Assembly: GCA_034509755.1 (NCBI GenBank)
Contig: CM067557.1
Location: 18,150,001 to 18,214,000, forward strand
DNA: 64,000 nt
Source of the DNA: Anisodus tanguticus
Lineage: Eukaryota > Streptophyta > Magnoliopsida > Solanales > Solanaceae
Direction: 5' to 3'
Numbering within the stretch: the stretch's first letter is position 1; each line of letters starts with the position of its first letter. Both the position numbers and the translations under genes were made by a program. Below, piece by piece: positions 31,300-43,334 of this stretch. Under the pieces are notes generated by a model, which saw only the letters and a program-made list of their open reading frames with translations, did not search any database and was not told where the DNA came from.

Positions 31300-33518
31300 T
31301 GTAACGACTCAACTAGTTGTTTTAGGCCAAAGATCCTTATTTGACTATTCAACCCTTCCCGTAGACTCTATATGGGGTTTGTAATGCATGGGGATGGGTG
31401 GCATGAATCCCGAGGTTCATTCACGTGAGTTTTGCAAGAAAACAACAAATTTAAAATCTTGGAGTTGATTAGTTTTACTCATAATTGACTTTCGAGTATA
31501 TGAGTTCGTTTTCGGGTTCTGTTACGTCTAGTAGTTCTGGAGGGTCATTTATTACTTAGTCGAGTCATCGGTTCGCTTCCTGAGGCAATTGGTTGTACTT
31601 TATGGTCTTATTTATGAAATTATGATATTTGGTTCTTTTGGGGGATTCTTTAGAAATGTATGTCTTAGCTTGGTTATATGACAATTCCGAGGGCGCAAGC
31701 GAGTTTGTAGCATTGTTTACCTTGGGATAGAATGTCTGATTTGTGTCTGGGTGTCTCGGGTGTATTTTAGATGTTTGGTGGGATTTTTAGAGGATTCTAT
31801 AGCTTCTGGTGTCTAGTGTTTGCAAGGTCAAGGCAGTCTTTAATCCATGGATACATGTTTTATCTTCTGTGGTATTCAAGGATAAGTTGCGTTGGAATTA
31901 ATAAATTTCTGTGGAGTTCATAATTGCATAACATAAAATGAGTCAAAGTAGTGGTTGCGGCGCGTTGAGTCACTTCTACCAGCGGCTGGTCTTCCGCTTC
32001 TGCGTGTCCGCCTCTATAGAGGTTGGCTTGCTGACACGGGTTCTGAGGAATTATTGATTTTCCGCCCCTGCAGATATTTCTTTGCGGAGGCGAAGGCGCC
32101 TTTGAAGATATTGTTCCTCTTCTATGCTGAGGCGAGGTGTCAAGTGATTGCGCCTCAGCGAGCTTCTTTTCCGCTGGAGCGACACCGCGCCTGCAGAGTA
32201 TCAAATAGTCTCTTAAATGCCCCAAATCATTCCACATTCCCAAAACATCTCATTACCGGTTCTAGAGCTGCCTAAGGGGGGATTCTTGAATATTGAGGCT
32301 AAGTTCTTCATTAGAGGTAACATCCATCACCCTTTTTTTATTTTAGTTCATATTTTAAGGTCTCTAATCTTTGTATAGATAATGAATTGGGGAAAATGAG
32401 TTCTAGTTTCCATGTTAGAATAAGAGAGGATGAACCTTGTATTTAGGGGTGTAATATGAATTAGTTTACCTTGATATTGTGAATAAGTATTGAATTATGT
32501 TAGATGATCATGTTGTAGTGTTTAATTTGAATATGGATACCCTTTTCAATCTTGGGGAAAACCTAGGGTTTGTAAATTCCCACTTTTCCTAAATCATGCA
32601 ATTGAGGGTCCAATTCAACTTAGGTTTCTAATTAACTCAGGGATATGATTAATAAGTATGTGTTTATGCTAATTGAGTAGTAAAGTTTGAATAGTGATAC
32701 CGTGGGCCCGGCGATGGTTTTGGAGGTCTTAGGTATGTTTGAAGGACTAAGTCCTTGTATTGTGTAATAGCTTAATATTAACGTATAATCTATGCGTGTT
32801 AGATTATGACTATTACGAGGTGCTCCGGAAGGGCAAGGCTATCACTGAGGGCTGATTGTTCATGGAACCTGCTCGGCCTTGTGATAGGCTACAATTTTCT
32901 TCTCATTAGATTCCGATAGAAGTACGTAAATAGTTATAAATATTGAGGGATATTGAGCGTGTTTAGGGGTCCCACCCATGCGGTTGTGATGAACGTTTGG
33001 GTGGGTACCGGTGTTGAACTGTGATGATGGTGATTTTGGGAATCAACCTTATGCTAATTCTGACTATTGTTGATTAGGGTTGTCGCCATTATGTTGGCTC
33101 GTGGCCATATTTGCTATTATTGTGTTTATTCATGACACATGCTTTCGATATGATATCCTGATTGCACTTGGATTACGTAATATTGACTTCATGAAGCATG
33201 TAATATTCATCTCTTATATACTTGGTTGCATCTTGTTGCATCCTAATTTCTTGCCTTGTATTATCATTTCCATTCATACACTCATGGATCCGTTGATATT
33301 GATATGACAGTGGTATTAAAATGTTGTGGGTCTAAGAGAACGGAAAGATAAGAACACTTATGAGATTATTGGCAACATTGAGATGATGATGATACGAGAG
33401 GGAACGAGTTGCACGCATGTAACAGTTATTATTCAGCTAAGAGCTGGCCTCCGTTGAGAAATTTCGGAGGAGTATATAGACTTTGCAGGTCCCCCATAGG
33501 TGTGCAGTTCATAGAATT
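31300..33518 (+). repeat. 3' LTR of the Tekay-like element, 3'-truncated
   Basis: Starts TGTAACGACTCAACTAG. It is related to the LTR at 56973 over the first 450 bases (GGGCGCAAGCGAGT in both), then has a GC-rich block (31950-32200), then matches 24009-25283. It stops matching at 33518. Confidence 0.8.
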
Positions 33519-33639
33519 TGAACGCATATCCTTCTTAACTTCTCAAATCATCTCATTACCTCATCGCTTCCTTCACAACAACCCAATCGGAGGATATCTC
33601 TTTAGTCGCAACTTCTGGACTCGATGATATAGAATAACA

Positions 33640-36600
33640 ACTGAGATATCTTTATAAGACAAATTCTCTGTACCCTAAACATCCTCGACTAGTGATATAT
33701 GAAATGAATCTCCGATATACTTTCGTGACATCGATATATGGAAAATTTATTAAACTTTCTTTAACTCCTGGAGGTAACTTAAGCTCATACGCCACTTGGC
33801 CAAATCTCTGAGTAATCGTATATCGCCCGATATATCTAGGGCTAAGCTTCTTTCCTGGTCGAATCTCATTACACTTTGAATTAGAAAAATCCTTCAAGAA
33901 TACTCAATCATGAACGATGTTCTTTAAGTCACTATACCGCACATCAACAGGTGATTCCTAGCAATCCTGAATTATTAACATTTACTCCTGAAGGGGCTTT
34001 ACTTTCTCTACCACCTGAGGGGGTTAATACCGGTCTACACAACTCATATTTCTCACCTTGAATCGTTCAATCGAATGTATGTACATGTAACCATACAAGG
34101 TCTCATAAGAATCCATCTAGATGTTAAGATGATCATTGCTATGATACATAACTCTTTGTGGGTAAGTGATCTTCCCATTCTCCTTTGAAATCTAACATAC
34201 TTGCATGTAATATGTCATCGAACGTCTATATCGTGCTTTCGTCCTGGTCACTTGTCCTGGATAAAATTATAACAGGGTTTTCCTGTGCTCCCAACCTTTC
34301 TGAAGGAATCTCTAGAAGTTAACTATAACTAAGCTCCTCTATCTGAGATAATAGACATTGGAATGTCCTGAAGCCTTAAGGTCTCTTTTTATACATTTTA
34401 CTCATATGATCCTCGATTATGCGAATAGATCATTCTAGCGAGAAATGGGTCAATCTTATAAATCTGTCGACCATCAATCATTTAGGTAGAATTTTTTATA
34501 AGAGAGGGGTGAACTCCTACTGAACTTTACCTTTGAACTACATTTCTATTCCTTCGTCAAGAACTCTATTCTCTGTATTGGCCCTCTGGAGATTGATGCT
34601 CTATCTTTACCTGCTAACCATTGAGTTATTATGCCAAAACTCGGAAATACTCATCTTCACATTATTACATCAATACATGCCTTTAGTACCCTAGTACATC
34701 TTCATCGAACTAAGTGAAATAGGATAGCGGGAATAATGCACCTCTACTCAAACATTGCTCTAGAAATCAGTTAAATCTGGGACACACAATTGACTTGGGT
34801 ATCGGAGAACTCCGTCTTCCTTTAACTTGAATATTGACTTCATTTGCCATGTGATTTTCTTTTCTGATAGTACTGACTCTGCATTGTCATATTGATACTT
34901 TTTTACCCTTGCCACAGAGGCGACACTGCTATATTCTGATCACAACGTTATTATCATTAGAGGCCTGAAATTGAACCATTAAACTTGCTAATTGTTAAAG
35001 CTCTTTAGTTAACCTTCTCTTTCCATGACCTCTAGATCAGCTAAGTTGCCCATACATCTTTTCTTATATTTCCCTGAAGGCTGGCACTTTATCCGTTAAA
35101 CTTTCTCTTTTAAATCATAATAGGACAGAATCCCTATATTATTATTCTTTCACCTTGACCACAAAGTGTTATTGCTAAGTTCTGCTTAGTAACTTTGGCT
35201 TCTGAACCGTTTTTCTCTAGAGGAAGACCTTATTCTGATATATCATCTGGCTTGCCTTCACGTACCCTTTTTAATCCCAAAAATTATTACTCTATTTTAT
35301 GAAGACTCATAGGTATGTGTGTCATTGGAACTTCACTTAAAGATATTAGGTCATATCTCTAATGCATGTTTGTTGTTGATGGCCCTGAGTTATAGGTCCA
35401 AAACATTCCTTGGCTTTTCCAACTATTCTCAAGCGTAATCGATCTCATTTCCCCATCCATTCTGGGTATGCGCATCATAATACGTTGATTTATTTTAGCC
35501 TCTATCATCCAGAAGTTTCTTATATACTTTGGCCTTAAGTTCCACTCTGGTTTATAACCTTGGTCCTTTATTAGACCAACATATCAAATGGTAGTTATTG
35601 ACGTATTCCTTGTTATATATATACTTATACTTAAACCACTGTATTTTGAAAAATTTCTCCTTTTTCACCTCTTAGCTAACATCTTTTAACAATGTACGTT
35701 TAGCAGTCCAGTTGTCATATATTCGTATAGGATCTTGGGTACTTTTAACTACCCGTAATTATCCTCCTTACCTTCAGATCCACTTTCTCTCTAACAGTAC
35801 TAATTATGAGTACTTTCTTAATTGCTTCTGTTCCCTTCCATGTACCCCATCCCCTTTTTTGTCGTTATTTTCCATATGAATTATATCTTGAGAGTTGTGA
35901 TCACTTGCTAGTGAGGTTAAACCTTCAGACTCTTAGACCATTCCATACTATAAAATTGTTTATCGACTGACGACTCTTCCAGCCTCATGGCTAGTCTTTT
36001 TCTCATATATCATTTTTCGTCTTAACTCAATTTACCCCTTTCATTCATTAATTCTGAATACCCTTTTGGGCTTATATACCTTTGTCTTCACTTACGGACC
36101 ATGCTCTTCTCCTCTGAGCCTTATATATCCATTGGCTCTTATCATTGCTTAATTACTTTAACCATGAGTTTGCTACCATTCCTTTCTTAGCATTGCTACC
36201 TACACATCATTTTATTGTCATGACACATTCATCACATTTGTATGACACTATCTGATTTGACTTGAAACTTCTTCGTCATAACCTTCTCGTCCTCTTATTA
36301 AACCATCATGTGAATTCTATATCGATCCTTCATCGTGCTATCTTTCCTATAGGAGGAAGACCATTCTCTACGCTCAGAGATTTCCATCCTGAAAGGTCAT
36401 ATTGTCATCTCAACTCCCTCCATACTTCTACAGACTTTTAACAACATTCAATTTGCTCCAACACAATCATCTCCTACTAGGGATTACTAATCCATTTACA
36501 CTGATAGAACGTCATGTGTTCGTAACTAGTATTCTCAGTCTCAATAGACTCATTATCTTCTAGTTAACACATTTAATCTTTAGGGCTTCTTTCTTGATAA

Positions 36601-37740
36601 TCTTTAAGTATTACCCCTTCCTTTTGCAGTTTATCCTCTTACTGTCTGATTGTTTAGCTTGAAACTTCTCAATATCTTTCATTATAACAATCTCTCAAGA
36701 TTCCAACTCTTATTCCGTTTAATAGAGATATTTTTCCAATATCGACATTTTTTTAATTCAAGGAGCTAAATCACCCAATCGGTATGTTCTGTTGACATTT
36801 GGATGTTCAATTCTCATAGTAAATACTTAGTCTCATAACACATTCATATTCTCAACTCAGCATTTACTTCTTCTTGTCTAATGGTTTACTTGGCTACCAA
36901 CTTGTCGTATTACTATCGTATGACTCTCTGTTATTCCTCATATTTCTCACGTGTCCCACCTATACTTGTATCATCCCTTTGCTATCAATCTCACATCTTA
37001 TCTTAGTCCTAATATTTGTAATAAAACATTCTTTCGCTTTTAACTTCTCCTTCTGTAAATGGCCCTATCTTCAAGGAACTTACTATTTCTGGTTGGCTTT
37101 ATACAAGAGCCGCCCTGAGGGGAAACATTTACCTTGCACACCATGATTCCAATACCTGACGCCTAAATCTTTAACATCTTCAAAGGTCATATCCAACTAA
37201 TAATTCCTAGATACATCATGTATATATCTTCTAAAGGGAGTGCCCTTAATGTAATTGTACTATTCTGCACTACTGCCCATGCTAAAGACTGTACTAACCG
37301 TTACTAGCTCCTAAGATCTCACTTCTTTCTAAAAATACATTTATCGACGTCGGTAAATCACAAGTTGTGATAGGTATTTCTCATTATAGTTCTACTACTA
37401 CTGACGATAAGATAACAATACTTATATCATTCTACCTGAATATCAATCTCCTTACAATCCTCTACGTTCAGGTGTGATGTGCTTCCTTTACTCTACTCAT
37501 TTTGTATCCTAAAACCAGCACTTTACCTTTCTAGGATTTCATTATCTCTCCTGCATATGGGTGAAACAAATGCTCACATTCTAAAACTTTAACATAATAT
37601 TCGCTCTTCTGGCATATCAATAGTCTAGTAGGGGTCTTTCATTTAGTGGCTGCGAATGTGAACTAATCGAAGTCTTTCTACGTTCAGGTAGGATGTGCTT
37701 CATTTATCTTATTTAAAGACTCTGATTATTTGTTTGCCAA
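33640..37740 (-). pseudogene. Decayed gypsy pol (integrase and linker recognisable)
   Basis: Reading the minus strand from 35060 down gives the RNase H-integrase linker (LTKEL..QLASLMVQF near 35000), integrase core fragments LMVDRFIRLTHFS at 34480 and IPMSIISDRGA at 34350 (second catalytic Asp), and the C-terminal barrel at 33897-33652 (LSPRYIGRYTITQRFGQVAY, ELKLPPG). Bases 35100-37740 upstream have no recognised motif but partly repeat at 49900-51700 and 52600-52740, so they belong to the same kind of element. Stops are dense. The 3' end abuts the truncated Tekay LTR at 33518. Confidence 0.6.
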
Positions 37741-39228
37741 GTTTGGAAGAGGTGTCACATATGTCGAGAAGGAACTAAGTAATGTCTTGGGGCTATGAGC
37801 TCAAGAAGAGACGTTGAGCTCTAGTTTATGGGGTTCTCTTTTTCTATTTCTTAAGTCTGTGGGACCCTCTATAAGTGTATCTTATCTGCTGAAACTGAGA
37901 TTGTTTGTGTGTTGATTAAGGACCTTTGTTGAGCATTTCTTTCTGACCCTTTAGCTTAAGATTTAGGGGATACCTAATAGACCGTGTCATAAATCCTAAA
38001 ACTTATATGTGTCTGCTTGTAGTGGTTTTATATTTATTTGATGTCACTATGATAAAAATGAGGTTGCTAGTTTATTTTGAAATCAACCAAGTAGTTTTAA
38101 TGTGTGTCATGTGTAATCCATCTGGCCTTGTTAGAAAGAAACTATGAGAGCCTTTATGTGTATGTATCTCATCTATTTATAATGTACATACTAGATTGTC
38201 ATTTGGCTTCTCTTTGTTTATATTTTCTATCCTCTTCTCTATTTATATAAGTTATCCATGTTGTTGTAATCTAATGATGTCTTAAATCTTAACCTATGTA
38301 ATCTAGATATTGTGAGACATGGTTGATTATTTGGAGGTGTGTATTTCCTGAATATTAAAAACATATTGGTCTAGATGGTTATGTCACTAATCATTGCTCT
38401 CTTACTGCTTTACTTTCTGTTGAACATGATGAGATATACAACCCAATATGCCCTGAACATCTTTATGTATACCGAGGTGTATACATTTAATATACTATGA
38501 GTATACATAGTGTATACTTATTGTATATCTTTCTGTATTCAAACTGTGTTAGGTTGTATTGTGTGTTAATAGGTATGGTTGCTCAAATGCTCTATTTCCC
38601 TTCTTTTTTCTTTTGCTAACATGTTGTGATGTACTAGTAGATATACAAGAGTATACATACCTTATATGTTATCAAGTGTATACTAAATATCTTCTGTATG
38701 CAGATTATATCAGACCTTACTAGTATGAAAATCTGAATGATAATAGTTTCTCTCTATAGATGAGAGCTTCTCTCAGCTTGCGCTTATGTCGTGAGGGTTG
38801 AAAACTGTAGGGAGAGGGTGAGGACAGGATCTAAGCAGTGGAAATCAAGTAAGAAAGATGTTGAAAGGAATTCCGAAATCATCATATGCAAAGAAGACGA
38901 AGAGTATAAACACCATTCATTGACTGGCTCCATTGGAGTTCCAATTACCAGTGAGAGAAGTCAATCGTGTGGGGGAAGGAGATGCATTTCTGGTACTGGT
39001 GGTATTGGATAAGTTCTGAGGGAATAATATCTTTCTTATTTTTGTATTTCGTTACCATGATGACTAAGAACAGGCAAATAAGAAATTTCACTTTGATTTT
39101 ACCGCTACAGGGCCCAATTGCCATTCTCCGGAGAGGCATTTGAACAGCTTTAAGGTCTTAATCAGAGAGCATAAATTACTTGAGAACATTTCATAAATAT
39201 GGCTTTTGACAGAAATGAGATGGTATTA
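37741..39228. other. Unclassified sequence flanking the copia-type insertion
   Basis: AT-rich, with a cluster of GTATAC palindromes at 38460-38690. A plus-strand open frame at 38791-39012 (73 codons, Lys/Glu/Arg/Ser-rich) has no similarity I recognise. The copia-type element interrupts this sequence, which resumes at 49568. Confidence 0.4.
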
Positions 39229-40591
39229 TGTTGGTACTAGCAAGAATGACTAATGTTAGTTTTGATGATTGGTAAAGAGATTGCACAAGGTGAATGAACC
39301 AGGTCCATGAAATTATTCCATCACAACAACAGATGTAGACGAGTGCAAAGGAAGAAGAGAGGACTCAACTAACAAAGCAGTTTAATATAGAATAGAACAA
39401 CTCTGCAAACTTGTTCTACCTCAAAGGGCCAGCAGGTGTAGTGGTTGAATGAACTTAGTCATTGGAGTGATCTATCAGATGGAAGCTACAGTACATAGTT
39501 GGATGAATCGAGCTCAAAGATAAGGTGAAAAGAAATAGACACAGAGCAAGAGACGATGAATGAAACATGACTGCCAATATGTTCCAACCAACATCTCAAA
39601 AACAGGTCAAAGATAGATGATGAATGTATGGGAGGAGATAGATGGAACAAGTATATGAATATCTTTCATCTTAGACAGTCAGAAGATTCAGAGGCTAAAG
39701 TACCAGGTTTTTTAACCAGGTTCAAGGACGTGTTCCAAGCAAATCCTATAGTGACTAGGATTTGTGTTGTTGTTATAGTAATGACTTGGCGTACAAGGCA
39801 CCATAATTCAATTATAGACTTATTAGGATTTCACACCATACTTATCAAGATATTTTAAAGTCATACAAGAAAACTAAATATGCGAGAAGGTGTAAGAATC
39901 CTAAACCACCTCAAAACCCTATTCTACCTTGATGGGTTATATCAAGCAGTGTTTAGGTCAAATGCATTGATAAAGACCGGTTACTATATATATTAAATCT
40001 TACCATGAATAAAGTTGTGCACTTACAAAGTGAGAAAATCAGAAACTGGAGCAAATCAGCCGAGCTTCATTGGGAGAGTTCTTCTTCCAGATTTGCGACC
40101 CTGATACAATGAAGAAGATTTAAGGAGTTGTTCTATTGAATAATGTTTTCCCATCCTTATTTAGAATCTCATATTAGACTGTTTATCGAGTTGTATGTTT
40201 ATCCGCTTTCATAGAAGCATTGTCATAGGTATAAATGTTGTCAAATTCAACTTCAAGTTAGAGTTTAACTTGAAGGTTACTTACTAGTCTGGGTAGATTA
40301 GTGAGATAGGAATTAGAGTTTGTAATTTCTAGGTTACAAAGTTTGTAACTTGAATTGGAACAGGCTCACCATTGTAGTAGAGTTGGGAATAACTACTACA
40401 GACGTGTAGATCATGGTGCTTACTACCCCTGTGAGTCGGGTGATTTTCACGTAAAAATATCATGTCCTTGCTTTATTGTTCTTTAATTATTTGGCAAACG
40501 CTATGCATAGAACAAGTAAGGTGGTATGTTCCATCCTATAGGAGAAAATTAGGTATCGCATAGGATAGAAAACTTGGTGTGCAGAATAACA
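39229..40591 (+). repeat. 5' LTR of the copia-type element
   Basis: 1363 bp, direct repeat of 48210-49567. Both share ACTAATGTTAGTTTTGATGA near the start and TTGGTGTGCA near the end. The two LTRs differ at many scattered positions, so the insertion is old. Confidence 0.88.
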
Positions 40592-40593
40592 AT

Positions 40594-40605
40594 TGGTATT
40601 AGAGC
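40594..40605 (+). other. Primer-binding site, tRNA-iMet type
   Basis: TGGTATTAGAGC, one change from the initiator-Met site TGGTATCAGAGC, two bases after the LTR end. Confidence 0.8.
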
Positions 40606-40646
40606 GGGTTCTCTTTAAAAGGCTAACACCTAAAGAGAAGATCACG

Positions 40647-41910
40647 ATGAATCCTACACAGAGTAGTGGACACAGTAGAGGACCATTCATCTGCAATCCG
40701 CCATTGTTCATTGGTAAGTTCTATTCCATGTGGAGATAACACATATAAATCTATCTAAAGGAGATGGACTATGATCTCTAGGTGATCACAACAGAAGGAC
40801 CACTAATCCTCACAAAAATAAGACTCAAGACGTCTAAAAACCAATGAGGAATTTTGTGTTGAAGGTTTTAGACTGATGAAACAAAACCCTACTGCAACAA
40901 ATATCATGTATAGTAGTCTTTGAAGCAAGGAATACAACAGAGTCTCTGAATGCTCCAACGCCAAAGAGATTTTGGAATGCCTAAAACAGACTCATGATGG
41001 AATTTCTCAAGAAAAATGGCTTAAACATAAAGATCTCATGAATAAATATGATTTCTTTTCAATACACAAAATGGAATCAATCAGAGATATGTTTATCAGA
41101 TTCTCCAAGATTATTTGCAGACTCAAGAGTCTTGGGAAAGAGTTTTGCACTGAAGATCTAGTCTAGAAAGTCCTAAGACGCCTTTCATACGAGTAGATGC
41201 CAAAAGTAATATCCATTCAAGAAGCATGTGAGTTAAGAATAATGCGAATGGAGGACCTCTTCACAACATTGAGTTTCTACGAACTCAAGGAAGCTGATCA
41301 AATCAATAAGGCAACTACAGGCTCAATAGCTGCTAAAGCTGAGTTAGACTCAGATGAAGGGAAGATGATACATGTACAGAAAGCAAAATGGGTCATAATG
41401 GAATGAGTAACTGAAGAAAGTAAAATGAATGACAAAGACAAGGGCAAAATCTAATTCACGGATGGATTATCTAACCACATGATTGAGAAGCACACACCAT
41501 GGGTAGCATAATGGGAAAAGGCCATGATAGCTACTTGAACCTCATAAAATAAAAAAGTCTAGGAGGATGAACGGGAGGAGTCTGATGGTAGTTCCATAAA
41601 ATCCTCAGACTCAGTCACATGAAAGGATAAGGTAAGAGTTCCATATCTAAACAAGGTTGATCATCTCTCTAAGTCAAGCCTGATGATGTTAATAGTCTTG
41701 TTAATTGATGAATATTGAGATTTAAATTCAGAGAGAAGAGAGACACTCAGCAGGCTGGCTCTGTTACGAGGCAAATTAGTATATTGCAAGCTCAGTATCC
41801 ACTCAGAAAAAAGGGAAACATCCTCTGGCAAGGAACAGGTAGGTAGGGAAACCTGATTCACCTGTCTTAAGTCGCGAACCCTCAGAAGATGCATCTGGTA
41901 ACACCAATTA
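40647..41910 (+). pseudogene. Copia-type gag (UBN2-like), copy A
   Basis: Starts MNPTQSSGHSRGPFICNPPL at 40647. The core includes KEILECLKQTHDGIS, LMNKYDFFSIHKMESIRDMF, IRFSKIICRLKSLGKEF, LRRLS and MPKVISIQEACELR, and the tail has LFTTLSFYELKEA. This is the order of plant copia UBN2-type gag, which forms the particle shell. A coiled-coil-like C-terminal part continues to about 41910 in broken frames. Many stops. It repeats at 43335-44700. Confidence 0.75.
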
Positions 41911-42120
41911 ATAAAACATTAGATGGACAACCAAGAAAGAATACATAGTAAGAAGCTGAGAGTTGCAAATGGGGAATTCAAATCCACCAGTGGAGATGAG
42001 ACAAATAAAGAAATCAAGGTCTCACTTGAAGGGATCAGGAAGGAGCTAAGAAAGCCTGATGACAAGGAGAAGGGAACCAAGTTGATCCGGGTTCGTATTA
42101 CTAACATTTGATTATCTTGC

Positions 42121-43280
42121 ATGAGAGAGTGACAGGAAGCAAGTAAAAATGACATATGAACAATACTTGGTCAAGTACTACAAAGGGAAGAAATCAACGA
42201 GACTGGTCACTCTGAAAAATTAAAAAGGAAGAAAATGCATATCAATATGGGGAACTTGAATTGAAACCCCTTGAAAGGAAATGGTTCGCTACTCTAAATT
42301 TTGTAGACTGGTCATATGATTTAAAAGGGTTGAATACTAGAAATAAATGAAATCACATTAGTATTCCATGTGATTGGTAGAATATCGTTATATCATGATA
42401 AGAATGAGTAAGTTGAATAATATTCTACTCAGTCCTATACATTCTATTGTATGTCATATATCATTATAAAGATTTACCTCATATGAAATCTAACGAATAT
42501 TGTGATTTATAGAAATTGGCCTGGATGTTGAGATTGATGATGAATTGATCAATTTAATAAGGTACATACAGCATCTCTATGTTATAAACAAATGTACATG
42601 ACATGAAATTATTTTTAATAAACACTGTGCGTAATCGTCAATATCCCAAAAGGAGTCCTTCATTATAATGACCAGCTTTAGAAAGGAGGAAGCCATCATA
42701 TCAATCACCTCTAAAGACTTGTCCCCAGATTAACGCCTAAAGAAAACAAGTAACTTCTGCACTTTCAAGCATATTCTCTCCCATCTTCGATTCCTACAAA
42801 AACTCTAATCTTACAAACTACTCTTCTCTCTACCATCAATCTCCGAGAACCGTGACTCTCTTCCAAACACTTGAGAGCTTCACTCGCTCCTCGTACACAA
42901 AAATAGAATGCTCAATGCCAAACCATACCTCTTCCTGTGAATCCCGAATTGCATCTTTAGCTTTTCTCGATCCAAACACTATCGATATCAACCCTAATTT
43001 ATCCATCAAACCCAATCAATGTCATAATCTTCAAGAACTCCAAGCAATAGCCAATCACCAAAATGAACCCTAACATTTTGATGACTCCGAAATTGACCCA
43101 CCCTTGGTGGGATCTTCAGACAACACCGATGTTTTGGATAACTCATGTGATCTCATAGAAGTAAAGGAGAGAATCATCAGAACCATGATCTGCTTGAAAC
43201 CCAAGTCACAAGGAACTTTCCATACAGGACCATCTCAATAGGTAACCCCAATCGTAGTTGCTAAAATTATAATTATTGAA
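42121..43280 (+). repeat. High-identity segment of the internal duplication, copy A
   Basis: Matches 44910-46078 with only about fourteen differences by eye. It includes an identical 73-codon open frame (42852-43073), Ser/Thr/Pro/Asn-rich, resembling the N-terminal region of the extra ORF. No domain is recognised in it. Confidence 0.85.
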
Positions 43281-43334
43281 GAAATGGGAGTATCAATATT
43301 CATGTAACCATGGAACGAGCAGATTGGTATGTTC

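Larger units (their letters stand above)
23990..33518 (+). mobile_element. Ty3/gypsy (Tekay/Del-like chromovirus) element with both LTRs truncated
   Basis: Internal order on the plus strand is primer site (26124), gag, protease, RT, RNase H, integrase and a chromodomain-type tail, then an LTR starting TGTAACGAC at 31300. Direct repeats 24009-25283 and 32243-33516 show the LTR pair. The 5' LTR lacks about its first 0.9 kb and the 3' LTR stops at 33518, about 0.8 kb short, where unrelated gypsy sequence begins. The tail (LRSKEIASVKVQ, KEATWETESDMRSRYP) is typical of the Tekay/Del lineage. Stops and frameshifts in every domain show it is inactive. Confidence 0.82.

Noticed and set aside
31955..32275. 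Overlapping open frames of more than 100 codons on both strands
   Set aside because: They arise from the GC-rich palindromic LTR block, with no domain similarity.
34500..37740. Possible host genes in several 60-90 codon plus-strand frames (for example 36874-37146)
   Set aside because: The DNA repeats at 49900-51700 and lies upstream of a minus-strand integrase, so it is retroelement sequence. Frames are not conserved as proteins.
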